DNA of 64,000 nt from Pseudothermotoga hypogea DSM 11164 = NBRC 106472. Its GTDB lineage: Bacteria; Thermotogota; Thermotogae; Thermotogales; DSM-5069. The stretch lies in NCBI RefSeq assembly GCF_000816145.1, contig NZ_CP007141.1, forward strand, positions 1,240,001 through 1,304,000, in the 5' to 3' direction. A program made the position numbers and the translations under genes. Within the stretch, counting starts at the first letter, position 1, and each line of letters starts with the position of its first letter. Shown one piece after another: positions 16,019-24,957 of this stretch. Below the pieces are notes generated by a model. That model was given only the letters and a program-made list of their open reading frames with translations. It was not told the DNA's origin and made no database searches.

Positions 16019-17287
16019 ATGAGAATAGACGAAGCTGTTGAAAAGTACGTAAGCAAGGGCTTTCAGAGAAAGCTCCTGATTCTTACTTCAATAGCCTGGA
16101 TGTTCGATGCAGCCGGTGTTATGCTTCTCTCATTTGTGCTACCTTTTGTGATCAAAGACTGGAACCTTAGTCCCACTCAGGGAGCCACAATAGCGAGTTC
16201 CACTTTCATGGGAATGTTACTTGGTGCTCTTTCTGTCGGGTTCGTAGCAGATCTGGTTGGAAGAAAAACTTCAAATTTATTCTTTTTTATGATTACGGTC
16301 ACTTTTACCTTTCTTTCGGGTTTCTCTAAATCTGCTTCCGCGCTCATGATCCTTCGGTTTCTGTCTGGGTTCGGATATGGGGGACTAATGCCTTCTTTCA
16401 ACGCATATCTCTCTGAATTCACCAGTATTTCTCTGAGGGGAAGATACCTTGTTCTTTTAGAAGCTAGCTGGGCGGTTGGCAGCATCCTTATAGGATTATT
16501 CGCCGTCCTCGTTCTCCCTGACTGGAGATGGATCTTTTGGATCTTCGGTACTGGTTACATCTTTACCCCTGTCCTTCTGTTGATCCCTGAGACCCCAAGA
16601 TATGCTCTTTTGAGAGGTGGGAAAAAAGCGCTGGAAAAAGTTCTAGGGGTTAAGATAGAGGAAAATATAGAAGCCCCAAAGAAAGTGAAAGTACCATTGT
16701 TTTCCATTTTAGGAAAAGAGCACCTAAAGGACACTATTGTTATATGGATCTCTTGGTTTGCCGTAAGCTTTATCTACTACGCACTCTTCACGTGGGCACC
16801 CCGGATATTTTCTTCTCAGGGTGTAGACGTTATAACTTCTACTTGGTTTACCTTCTATATGATGGTAGCACAACTGCCTGGATACCTTTCAGCAGCCTAT
16901 TTTATTGATAAATGGGGCAGAAAGCCTTCTCTTGCTGTCTATTTTATAGGAACGGGTCTTGCAGCTTTGCTCTGGGCCAACGTGCAAAGTGGAACATCTC
17001 TCCTTGTCTCTGCGATGATCCTTTCGTTCTTTTGTCTTGGTGTATGGGGACTGGTCTATGCCTACACGCCTGAGCTTTATCCTACTCCCATCAGAGGTAC
17101 TGGAAATGGAACAGCGGGTGTGTGGGCAAGAATAGCGGGAGTAATAGCACCATATTACACTAGTTTCATGATGGAAAAGGGGAAAAGTATCACAGAAACT
17201 CTTGCCTGGATTTCTGCGATAGCAATACTGACAGGAATCATCATCTTGACCTTTGGGAGGGAGACAAAGGGCAAGTACATTGATTAA
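16019..17287 (+). CDS. MFS transporter, inserted within the iolB-like gene
   Basis: About 422 residues with twelve predicted membrane segments. The metabolite:H+ symporter subfamily is suggested by FVADLVGRKTS after helix 2, IPETPRYALLRGG in the central loop, DKWGRKPS after helix 8, and YTPELYPTPIRGTGNG. ATG 16019 is chosen because AGGGGTGA lies 8 bases upstream. Base composition is visibly AT-richer, with more AGA, ATA and TTT codons than its neighbours, suggesting recent transfer. Its position exactly between two halves of another gene makes insertion the simplest explanation. The substrate is unknown; sugar acids would fit the context. Confidence 0.88.
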   Translation: MRIDEAVEKYVSKGFQRKLLILTSIAWMFDAAGVMLLSFVLPFVIKDWNLSPTQGATIASSTFMGMLLGALSVGFVADLVGRKTSNLFFFMITVTFTFLSGFSKSASALMILRFLSGFGYGGLMPSFNAYLSEFTSISLRGRYLVLLEASWAVGSILIGLFAVLVLPDWRWIFWIFGTGYIFTPVLLLIPETPRYALLRGGKKALEKVLGVKIEENIEAPKKVKVPLFSILGKEHLKDTIVIWISWFAVSFIYYALFTWAPRIFSSQGVDVITSTWFTFYMMVAQLPGYLSAAYFIDKWGRKPSLAVYFIGTGLAALLWANVQSGTSLLVSAMILSFFCLGVWGLVYAYTPELYPTPIRGTGNGTAGVWARIAGVIAPYYTSFMMEKGKSITETLAWISAIAILTGIIILTFGRETKGKYID

Positions 17288-17857
17288 TCAGGTGAACAGG
17301 CGCTCGATTTCGGCTGTGAGGTCGCATTAGCTAAGGCTCTCATTCATGGAACTGCGGCGATAGAACCATATCTGATAACTCCTTCTCAAGTGAACAGTGG
17401 CAAGTGGGGTATCTCGAACTACTCGAGGGTTTTCCATCAAATAGCCGTGGATGAGAAGCACCCAGCAGTGAAATTGATGGTGGGTGAAACCTTCACACCC
17501 TCAGGCAACTGGTCCACCTATCCGCCGCACAGACACGAAAGGCACAACCCACCCGAAGAAGTTTTCCTCGAAGAGATCTACTACTACAGGGTCGATCATC
17601 CCAAGGGTTGGGGCTTGGCTCGCCACTACAGCGACGATGGAGCCATAGATTTTGCTGGTGTCATAAAGGACGACACACTGCACCTCATTCCAAAGGGGTA
17701 CCACACGGTCGTTGCGGCGCCTGGATTCACGGTCTATTATCTTTGGTTCTTGGCGGGTGAGGAGAGAGTTCAAATACCTTACGTCGATCCAGAGATGAGG
17801 TTCATAGATCAAGCAACGAAGATGATCAAAAACATCGAGGACAACCTCTCTGTGTGA
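17288..17857 (+). pseudogene. iolB-like gene, 3' fragment
   Basis: In frame directly after the MFS stop the sequence reads GEQALDFGCEVALAKALIHG and continues with RVFHQIA, the metal-site region YPPHRHE, LEEIYYYRVDHP and PKGYHTVV, all typical of the IolB C-terminal domain. It has no ribosome site or start at the domain boundary; GTG 17390 could give a truncated 155-residue protein that keeps the metal-binding histidines. Whether that fragment is made is unknown. Confidence 0.7.
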
Positions 17858-17867
17858 GGTGATGGTG

Positions 17868-18638
17868 TTGGGTGTTCTGGAGAGTTTCTCTTTGAATGGA
17901 AAAGTCGCAATCGTCACGGGCGCATCGAGAGGGCTTGGTCAAGCGATGGCGATAGGCTTGGCCGAAGCAGGTGCGGACATCGTCGGCGTGAGCAGGTCGA
18001 CTGAGCAACAAGAAGAGACAAAGAAGGCTGTCGAATCTCTGGGTAGAAAATATGTTGGAATCGAACTCGATCTGAGAGAGCTGGACAAAGTTGGAGCGAT
18101 CGTCGATGTAGCCGTGAAGGAGTTCGGCACGGTGGACATACTTATCAACAACGCGGGCGTAATAAGGCGGGCCCCCGTGATCGAGTACAGCGAGAAGGAC
18201 TGGGACGAAGTTATGGATGTGAACCTGAAATCGGTTTTTCTTCTCTCTCAGAAGTTCGCGAGGTATTTGATCGAAAATCAAAAGAAAGGTAAGATCATCA
18301 ACATCGCTTCCATGCTTTCTTTTCAGGGTGGTATTTACACCGCGGCGTACACCGTTTCGAAACACGGTATACTTGGTTTGACAAGACTGCTCGCGAACGA
18401 GCTTGCGAGGTACAATATCAACGTGAACGCGATCGCTCCCGGTTACATGGTCACCGACAACACCGAGGCGCTCAGAAAGGACGAGAAAAGATACAACGAA
18501 ATACTCTCGAGGATACCCATGGGCAGGTGGGGTTTGCCGGAAGACCTCAAAGGTGCTGTGGTCTTCCTGGCGAGCGAAGCTTCCAACTATGTGACTGGTT
18601 CCGTAATCGTTGTGGACGGAGGTTGGTTGAGCAGATGA
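17868..18638 (+). CDS. SDR-family dehydrogenase, KduD-like
   Basis: About 256 residues of a classical short-chain dehydrogenase. TGASRGLG binds NAD(P) at about residues 17-24, NNAG is conserved, the catalytic Ser is in IASMLS, and the YTVSK motif holds Tyr and Lys. The C-terminal GRWGLPEDL and VVDGGWLSR close the fold. The closest relatives by pattern are 2-deoxy-D-gluconate 3-dehydrogenase/KduD enzymes of uronate degradation. The start is uncertain: GTG 17859, ATG 17862 and TTG 17868 cluster, and the GAGGTGA site favours TTG. The cupin and TRAP genes follow in the operon. Confidence 0.85.
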   Translation: MGVLESFSLNGKVAIVTGASRGLGQAMAIGLAEAGADIVGVSRSTEQQEETKKAVESLGRKYVGIELDLRELDKVGAIVDVAVKEFGTVDILINNAGVIRRAPVIEYSEKDWDEVMDVNLKSVFLLSQKFARYLIENQKKGKIINIASMLSFQGGIYTAAYTVSKHGILGLTRLLANELARYNINVNAIAPGYMVTDNTEALRKDEKRYNEILSRIPMGRWGLPEDLKGAVVFLASEASNYVTGSVIVVDGGWLSR

Positions 18639-18973
18639 GAACGTTCGTGAACGCACACGAAGTGGTTCCGAAGAAGGTCAAGGAAGGCATAGAAATGAAA
18701 GTTCTGGTGTGGTCTGGAAAGTTGATGATGACGCAGGTGAGTTTCAAAAAAGGTTGTGTGGGAGATCTTCACAGCCATCCTCACGAACAGATCAGCTACG
18801 TGGTAGAGGGTGAATTCATGTACAGCGTTGGGGAAGAGAAGTACCACATGAAGGCAGGTTCAGCGATCTACGTGCCAAGCAACGTGAAACACCAAGTCGA
18901 GGCGCTCACGGATGGTGTTCTGCTGGATGTTTTCACTCCGATAAGGGAAGATTATGTACCACACTCTTTGTGA
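18635..18973 (+). CDS. Small cupin-domain protein
   Basis: A 112-residue single-domain cupin, with motif 1 GDLHSHPHEQISYVVEGEF and motif 2 PSNVKHQVEAL supplying the likely metal ligands (three His and one Glu). It overlaps the dehydrogenase stop by ATGA. Such cupins in uronate operons (KdgF type) linearise unsaturated uronates; I suggest that role from fold and context only. Confidence 0.8.
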   Translation: MRTFVNAHEVVPKKVKEGIEMKVLVWSGKLMMTQVSFKKGCVGDLHSHPHEQISYVVEGEFMYSVGEEKYHMKAGSAIYVPSNVKHQVEALTDGVLLDVFTPIREDYVPHSL

Positions 18974-18985
18974 GGAGGTGTTTGT

Positions 18986-19936
18986 ATGAAGAGGTTTCTG
19001 GTGATCTTGTTGGCCTCTTTAATGGTTATGAGCTTTGCTGCGCCAATCGTGATCAAATCCTCGGATGTGCACCCGCATGGTTATCCAACTGTGGAAGCCG
19101 TCAAGATGATGGGTAGGATCATCGAAGTCATGACGAACGGAAAGTACAAGATCGAAGTGTACACGAGCGGACAGCTGGGAGACGAAAAAGAAACGATTGA
19201 GCAGACGATCATGAACGCGATCCAGATGACACGCGTCTCCGTTGCACCGTTGCAGATGTTCTACGATCCCATCGGAGTCTTCACGATGCCGTATCTGTTC
19301 AGGGACGAAGATCATTTCTGGAAAGTGCTCGAAGGGCCCATCGGTGAAGAACTGCTCAAAGGCGTTGAAAAGATCGGTTTGGTCGGGCTTTGCTATTACG
19401 ATGCGGGTGCGAGGAGCTTCTACACCAGAAGACCTGTTCAGAAACCAGAGGATCTGAAGGGTATGAAGATCAGGGTCCAGATGAACGAGGTCATGGTGGC
19501 GCTGATGCAAGCGCTCGGTGCGACGGGTGTTCCCATGGCCTTCGCTGAGGTTTACACCGCTCTTCAGACTGGTGTCGTGGACGGTGCCGAGAACAACCCA
19601 CCGTCTTATTACACGACCAGACACTTCGAGGTCGCACCGTACTACTGTCTCGACGCACACACGCGAATTCCTGAGATCCTGCTCATCTCCAAAGCGTTCT
19701 GGGACAAGCTGACTCCCGAAGAAAAGCTCATCTTCAAGACGGCAGCCATAGCCTCTGCGCAGTACGAGAAATACCTGTGGAAGCAGATGGAGCTCAAGGC
19801 TTTGGAGGAAGTTCAGAAAGGTGGAGCGAAGATATTCCAGCCGGACATCACCGCCTTCCAGAAAGCAGCTCAATCGGTTTACGACAAGTTCCCACAGTAC
19901 AAAGATTTGATCAAGAGAATCCAGGAAGTCAAATGA
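18986..19936 (+). CDS. dctP: TRAP transporter solute-binding protein (DctP family)
   Basis: A 316-residue periplasmic binding protein with signal peptide (residues 1-19). TRAP landmarks are FTMPYLFRD, GARSFYTRRPVQKPEDLKGMK and the carboxylate-binding arginine in KIRVQ (about residue 155). It delivers organic acids, probably uronates given the neighbouring genes, to the DctQM permease. A GAGGAGGTG site precedes the ATG. A strong stem-loop follows its stop codon. Confidence 0.93.
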   Translation: MKRFLVILLASLMVMSFAAPIVIKSSDVHPHGYPTVEAVKMMGRIIEVMTNGKYKIEVYTSGQLGDEKETIEQTIMNAIQMTRVSVAPLQMFYDPIGVFTMPYLFRDEDHFWKVLEGPIGEELLKGVEKIGLVGLCYYDAGARSFYTRRPVQKPEDLKGMKIRVQMNEVMVALMQALGATGVPMAFAEVYTALQTGVVDGAENNPPSYYTTRHFEVAPYYCLDAHTRIPEILLISKAFWDKLTPEEKLIFKTAAIASAQYEKYLWKQMELKALEEVQKGGAKIFQPDITAFQKAAQSVYDKFPQYKDLIKRIQEVK

Positions 19937-19945
19937 TTCTCCTCG

Positions 19946-19966
19946 CTGGGCGCGCCCTGCGCCCAG
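19946..19966 (+). promoter_or_regulatory. Intercistronic stem-loop between dctP and dctQ
   Basis: CTGGGCGC (19946-19953) pairs perfectly with GCGCCCAG (19959-19966) around a 5-base loop and is not followed by a T run. Such GC-rich hairpins after a binding-protein gene usually stabilise the upstream mRNA so that more binding protein than permease is made. Confidence 0.65.
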
Positions 19967-19984
19967 CCTTTCGGGGTGAGCACG

Positions 19985-20476
19985 TTGAGGAAGGTTCTTG
20001 AGAAGATCCTCAGGTGGGTCGAGAACGCCGTGGTTGGTTTCTCCATCGCTGGCGTTGCGTTCATGGTCGTGATCGTGTTCTATCAAGTGATAGCGAGGTA
20101 TTTCTTCAACAAGCCGCCGAAATGGACCGAAGAGATCGCCCTCGTGACCATGATATGGATCGCCATGCTCGGTGCCGGTATCGGTTTGAAGAACGACATA
20201 CACGTGCGTGTTGAAGTGTTCATGTCGGTCTTTCCAAAGAAAATTCAAAGATTCGTTGAGATCGCGATCATGGTGTTAATCGGTTACTTTGGAGTTCAGA
20301 TGACTCGCTACACCGTGATGATGGTTCAAAGGCTACCCAATCGACTCGCCGCGACGGGTATATCGGTCGCATGGATGTACGTACCAATCGCCGTTTGTGG
20401 TGTTCTGGTAGTCATGTGTGCTTTTCTCAAGATCCTTGAACAGATCGCATCCTTGAAAGAAGGGAGAAAACGATGA
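19985..20476 (+). CDS. dctQ: TRAP transporter small permease (DctQ family)
   Basis: About 163 residues with four membrane helices. The DctQ signature is visible in YQVIARYFFNKPPKWTEEIA, followed by AGIGLKNDIHVRV. TTG 19985 is preferred because GGGGTGA lies 5 bases before it; GTG 19976 is an alternative inside that ribosome site. It overlaps dctM by ATGA. Confidence 0.88.
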   Translation: MRKVLEKILRWVENAVVGFSIAGVAFMVVIVFYQVIARYFFNKPPKWTEEIALVTMIWIAMLGAGIGLKNDIHVRVEVFMSVFPKKIQRFVEIAIMVLIGYFGVQMTRYTVMMVQRLPNRLAATGISVAWMYVPIAVCGVLVVMCAFLKILEQIASLKEGRKR

Positions 20477-21864
20477 AGAAGTTTTTCTCATACATCTTCG
20501 GCGCTTTCATCATCTTTCTTTTGGGAGTGCTCCTCGCTTTCATGTTCAAACTTCCCATCGTTCAGGGTTTTTCCCGCGAGGAGGGTGGAAGGATCGTACT
20601 GTTCACATCGTTCGTGTTGTTGATGATGCTCAGAGTGCCGATAGCCTTCTGTTTGAGCATTCCAGCCTTTCTCACGTCGATCTATTTGAACCTTCCAACG
20701 ATGGTGATCTTCCAGAGGATGGGCGCCGGCATAAACGCGTTTTCTTTGATAGCCATTCCGTTCTTCATACTGGCCGGTCAGGTCATGGCGGAAGGTGGGA
20801 TCGCACAGAAGATAGTGGAGTTTTCAAACATCCTGGTCGGTAGAGTGCGCGGCGGACTTGCAATGGTGAATATACTTGCGAGCATGTTCTTCGGTGGCGT
20901 GAGCGGTTCTTCCGTGGCGGACACATCTTCCATCGGCGCCTTCTTGATCCCGATGATGGTCGACCAAGGATACGACAGGGACTTTTCCATTGCCGTGACG
21001 ATCACCTCCTCTACGTTGGGTATCATCATTCCACCCAGTCACAACATGATCATATATTCACTCGTGGCAGGCGGAGTTTCGGTTGGAGCGCTCTTCATGG
21101 CTGGTTACATTCCAGGCATCATGGTCGGCGTAGCACAGATGATCGTTGCGTACATCATTTCGAGAAAGAGGAACTATCCGGTGGCTGGCAAGATGAGTTT
21201 CAAGGAGGCACTGATCATAACGAGAGACTCGATTCTGGGATTGTTGGTCGGTGTCATCATCATAGCAGGTATCATATTCGGCGTGTTCACGGCGACGGAA
21301 GCTTCAGTCGTCGCAGCCGTTTACGCGATAGTCATAACGACCTTCGTGTACAAGACCATGAATTTGAAGAAGCTACTGAGGACCTTTCAAAACACTGCGG
21401 TGGTCATCGCGATGGTTTTGTTCATCATAGCGAGCTCCTCCGCGTTCGGTTACCTGCTGGCGTATTTGAAAGTGCCGGCGTTGGTTGCGAGCGCGCTGAC
21501 GAGCATCTCTACGAACAAGTACGTGCTCTTGCTGCTGATAAACCTGATGCTCCTCTTCTTGGGTATGATCATGGACATGGCTCCACTCATACTCATAACC
21601 ACACCGATCCTTTTGCCTCTGGTGAAATCGCTGGGAATGTCCCCAGTGCAGTTCGGGATAGTGATGATGATAAATCTCGGTATAGGTTTGTGTACACCGC
21701 CAGTTGGCACCACGCTCTTCGTCGGATGCGCCATCGGAAAGAGCACGATGGAAAGGGTCGCCAAGGCGTCCATACCGTTCTACGCCGTGATGATCGCAAT
21801 CCTGTTGCTGGTCACTTATGTACCGTGGTTCACGATGTTCTTGGGCGGCAGGTTCGCTCGTTGA
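20473..21864 (+). CDS. dctM: TRAP transporter large permease (DctM family)
   Basis: A 463-residue membrane protein with about 12 helices, carrying the DctM patterns LRVPIAF, GGVSGSSVADTSSIG and IIPPSHNMIIYS. It forms the sodium- or proton-coupled transport channel with DctQ. It is the last gene of the putative uronate operon. Confidence 0.92.
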   Translation: MKKFFSYIFGAFIIFLLGVLLAFMFKLPIVQGFSREEGGRIVLFTSFVLLMMLRVPIAFCLSIPAFLTSIYLNLPTMVIFQRMGAGINAFSLIAIPFFILAGQVMAEGGIAQKIVEFSNILVGRVRGGLAMVNILASMFFGGVSGSSVADTSSIGAFLIPMMVDQGYDRDFSIAVTITSSTLGIIIPPSHNMIIYSLVAGGVSVGALFMAGYIPGIMVGVAQMIVAYIISRKRNYPVAGKMSFKEALIITRDSILGLLVGVIIIAGIIFGVFTATEASVVAAVYAIVITTFVYKTMNLKKLLRTFQNTAVVIAMVLFIIASSSAFGYLLAYLKVPALVASALTSISTNKYVLLLLINLMLLFLGMIMDMAPLILITTPILLPLVKSLGMSPVQFGIVMMINLGIGLCTPPVGTTLFVGCAIGKSTMERVAKASIPFYAVMIAILLLVTYVPWFTMFLGGRFAR

Positions 21865-21955
21865 AGGTCGAGTCTGAGTGAAGGTTTGGCAAACGAGTTT
21901 CGTGCCGATCCATGCTCACCACATTTGTGTAGAATAACTCTTGGGAGGTGGAACT

Positions 21956-23215
21956 GTGAGAAAGTTGATCCTCATTTTGGTCGTTCTCCTTTCTGTACTG
22001 GTGTTCTCAGAGCAAGTGACGCTCCGCATGATTCAGGTGTTCACAAGTCCTCTGAGGACGAAGGTGCTCGAGGACATCATCTCGAAGTTCGAAGCGCAAA
22101 ATCCCGGTGTGAAGATCGAGCTCATCTCTCCACCTTACGAAACGGCGTATCAAAAGATCTACCTCATGGTCAGTGCTGAGGAACCCCTCGACATAGTCGA
22201 GGTCGGCGATTGGTCCTTGAGTGCGCTCGCGAGCATGGGAAAGCTCCTGTCTCTTGAACCTTACCTCGCCAAGTCCGAGCTCACCAAGCATTTGGTTCCG
22301 GGTGTTCTGGAGGCCGCAAGAACTTATAAAGGAACGGCTTACCTTCTGCCGAACGCCATCTACGTCAAAACGTTGTTCTACAGGCCAGACGTGATAACCA
22401 AGTACGGCATCACACCACCTGCCAAGACGATGGACGAGCTTTTGGAGCATTGTCGAAATCTGACCAAACCCGAGGTCGGCCAGTACGGTTTCGACTTCAG
22501 AGGCAAAGGTTATCCGACGGCATTCATCGACATTGTGATGACATCCTTCTTCGACGATATAGATCCGAACTGCATGTACCTCAAGAAAGATGGAAAACTC
22601 ATTTTCGAAGATCCCAGGGCTCTGGAAGGAATCAAGTTCTACATCGAGCTGTTCAAAACGGCTCCAAAAGACTCGATCAACTGGGGATTCGACGAGCAGG
22701 TGAACGCCTTCGCTTCTGGAATCACTCCCTATCTCTTCCAAGATCCAGACACGGTTGGTTTGCTCAACGAAATCATGAAGGAAGGAACTTACAAGACCGC
22801 GCCACTGCCGATCGGTCGTGGTGGAAAGGCTTACCCAACGATCGGCTTCGCCGGATGGGGCATCACGAGCTATTCGAAGCACAAAGATTTGGCTTGGAAG
22901 TTCTTAGAATTCTTCAACTCACCAGAGATCAACGCGTACTGGTGTAGAGACTACGGTGCGCTGCCCGTGGACATGAGAGTTTATGAGATCGATCCTTACT
23001 TCAAGAGTGAAACCTTCTATGGCTGGACTGCGATGTTCGAGGATGAGGAGCACTATCAATTCACCAAGTATCCGCTTGACAACGAAGCTTGGAGCGAATG
23101 GAACGAACTGCACGAGACGACGATGCAACAGGTGCTTCTGGGCAAGATGAAGCCAGAAGACGCTTTGAAGACTTGGGCGGACTTCTGGAAAAAGGCGGGT
23201 CTTGGGAAGAAGTGA
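21956..23215 (+). CDS. ABC transporter sugar-binding protein (family 1)
   Basis: About 419 residues, with signal peptide (KLILILVVLLSVLVFS) and a family 1 extracellular solute-binding domain (FEAQNPGVKIELIS, then VVEVGDWSL-like and WKFLEFFNSPE segments). GTG 21956 lies behind GGGAGGTGG; an in-frame TTG at 21941 overlaps that site. A TAGAAT box at 21929-21934 may be the -10. The ligand is unknown; the amidohydrolase at the end of the operon argues for a nitrogen-containing or modified sugar. Confidence 0.88.
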   Translation: MRKLILILVVLLSVLVFSEQVTLRMIQVFTSPLRTKVLEDIISKFEAQNPGVKIELISPPYETAYQKIYLMVSAEEPLDIVEVGDWSLSALASMGKLLSLEPYLAKSELTKHLVPGVLEAARTYKGTAYLLPNAIYVKTLFYRPDVITKYGITPPAKTMDELLEHCRNLTKPEVGQYGFDFRGKGYPTAFIDIVMTSFFDDIDPNCMYLKKDGKLIFEDPRALEGIKFYIELFKTAPKDSINWGFDEQVNAFASGITPYLFQDPDTVGLLNEIMKEGTYKTAPLPIGRGGKAYPTIGFAGWGITSYSKHKDLAWKFLEFFNSPEINAYWCRDYGALPVDMRVYEIDPYFKSETFYGWTAMFEDEEHYQFTKYPLDNEAWSEWNELHETTMQQVLLGKMKPEDALKTWADFWKKAGLGKK

Positions 23216-24087
23216 AGAGATCCAAATTCTGGATACTGATGCTCGTTCCAACTTTTGCGCTCGTCTTCTTCGTGAACCTTTACCCCCTCGTCCGCGGGGG
23301 GGTAATTTCATTTCAAAGGCTCACCGTTTTCAACCTGAACAACCCGCGCTTCGTTGGCTGGAACAACTACAGGACGATTTTGAACGATCCTGCTTTTCCA
23401 CGCCTGCTCTGGAACACGTTCGTCTGGATCGCCTGTTCGGTGGCGTTCCAGTTCCTCTTCGGACTCATCTTGGCGTTGCTCTTGGCAAAACCCTTCTTCG
23501 GTAGAGGATTGTACATGGGATTGGTCTTCTACCCGTGGGCGCTCTCTGGCTTTGCCATAGGTCTGCTCTGGTCTTGGCTCTTGAACGGTCAATTCGGCAT
23601 CGTGAACGATGTTCTCATAAGGCTTGGCCTGTTAAAAACACCCATAGGGTTTCTCTCGGACGAGAGGTTCGCGATGTTCTCGGTCATCTTGGTGAACGTT
23701 TGGTACGGTATTCCGTTCTTCGCCATCATGTTGCTCGCGGCGATCCAGTCGATTCCCAGCGAGCTGTACGAGGCTGCGCAGATCGATGGTGCAGGTTTCT
23801 TTAGAAAACTGTTCTCTGTAACGTTGCCTTACATTCGTCCGACCATCTACAGCACCGTCCTTCTGAGAATCATCTGGGTGATGAACTTTCCAGACATCAT
23901 CTACGGAATGACGCGTGGGGGCCCCGCTGGGGCAACGAACATTTTGTCCGTTCAGATGATAAACATCGTCTATTACAGGAACAACTTCGGGCTGGCCTCC
24001 GCACTTGGCATGATCATAACCGCTATCTTAACGATCTTCGCCGTGATCTATCTCACGTTGCTCGAACGGGGTGAGTTCGAACTGTGA
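23212..24087 (+). CDS. ABC sugar transporter permease (MalF type)
   Basis: About 291 residues with six membrane helices. The EAA loop reads EAAQIDGAGFFRKLFSVTLP (near residue 190). GTG 23212 overlaps the stop of the binding-protein gene; the frame continues upstream but that part is antisense to the known gene's frame and lacks a ribosome site. Confidence 0.88.
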   Translation: MKRSKFWILMLVPTFALVFFVNLYPLVRGGVISFQRLTVFNLNNPRFVGWNNYRTILNDPAFPRLLWNTFVWIACSVAFQFLFGLILALLLAKPFFGRGLYMGLVFYPWALSGFAIGLLWSWLLNGQFGIVNDVLIRLGLLKTPIGFLSDERFAMFSVILVNVWYGIPFFAIMLLAAIQSIPSELYEAAQIDGAGFFRKLFSVTLPYIRPTIYSTVLLRIIWVMNFPDIIYGMTRGGPAGATNILSVQMINIVYYRNNFGLASALGMIITAILTIFAVIYLTLLERGEFEL

Positions 24088-24911
24088 AGAAGAGAGCGAT
24101 CGGTATCCTGAGGGCGATTGGACTTGGGATATTTCTCGTTGTGGCGCTCTTTCCTTTGATTTGGATATTCCTCACTTCGATAAAGCCCGCCACGGAGGTT
24201 TACACGTTTCCCGTGAAGTATCTTCCTTCGAGAGCGACTTTCGAAGCGTACAGATATCTTTTCAGCTTTGCCAGGTTCAACATGTATTTCAAGAACTCCT
24301 TCGTCGTGGCAACGGTTTCGGCTGGATTCTCCACCTTCTTCTCGCTCATGGCAGGTTACGTACTGACGCGCGAGAGATTCAAGCTCAGAACTTTTTTGAT
24401 CCTCGTTCTATTCTTCGTTCAGATGCTACCCACGTATCTGATCATGATACCCCAGTTCACAATGTTTTCAAGGCTCAAACTCACGAACACGCTGACGTCC
24501 GTGATCATCATTTATACAGGCTTCGGTTCTGCGTTCGGCACGATCATGGCGAGGGCATTTTTGAAGAACTTGCCTCGAACGATCGAAGAGGCCGCCCTGA
24601 TAGATGGCTGCAACAGATTTCAGGCGCTCTTCAGGGTGGTGATTCCACTTTTGCTTCCCGGTGTGGGTTCCATATTCAGTTTTTGCTTCGTCAACAGCTG
24701 GAACGAGGTCTTCACGGCAGTTTTGTTTTTGCACACGGACAGCAAGATGACCGTACCCGTGGCGCTGTATTCGTTTGTTTCGAAAGCCGGAATACAGTGG
24801 AACGTGATGGCCGCAGGCATAATCGTGGCGCTTTTGCCGACGATCGTGGTCTTTTCGCTCGCTCAGAAGTACATCGTCGAAGGCTTGACTCAAGGCGCGA
24901 TCAAGGCCTGA
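24084..24911 (+). CDS. ABC sugar transporter permease (MalG type)
   Basis: A 275-residue permease with six helices and EAA loop EEAALIDGCNRFQALFRVV. The GTG overlaps the previous stop (GTGA). No ATPase gene follows, so the importer must borrow a shared ATPase such as the MsmK-like protein encoded at 54324. Confidence 0.9.
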   Translation: MKKRAIGILRAIGLGIFLVVALFPLIWIFLTSIKPATEVYTFPVKYLPSRATFEAYRYLFSFARFNMYFKNSFVVATVSAGFSTFFSLMAGYVLTRERFKLRTFLILVLFFVQMLPTYLIMIPQFTMFSRLKLTNTLTSVIIIYTGFGSAFGTIMARAFLKNLPRTIEEAALIDGCNRFQALFRVVIPLLLPGVGSIFSFCFVNSWNEVFTAVLFLHTDSKMTVPVALYSFVSKAGIQWNVMAAGIIVALLPTIVVFSLAQKYIVEGLTQGAIKA

Positions 24912-24957
24912 ACGTGTTATCATAAAGTGAGCAGAGCGAACAATTGGAGGTGGACGA

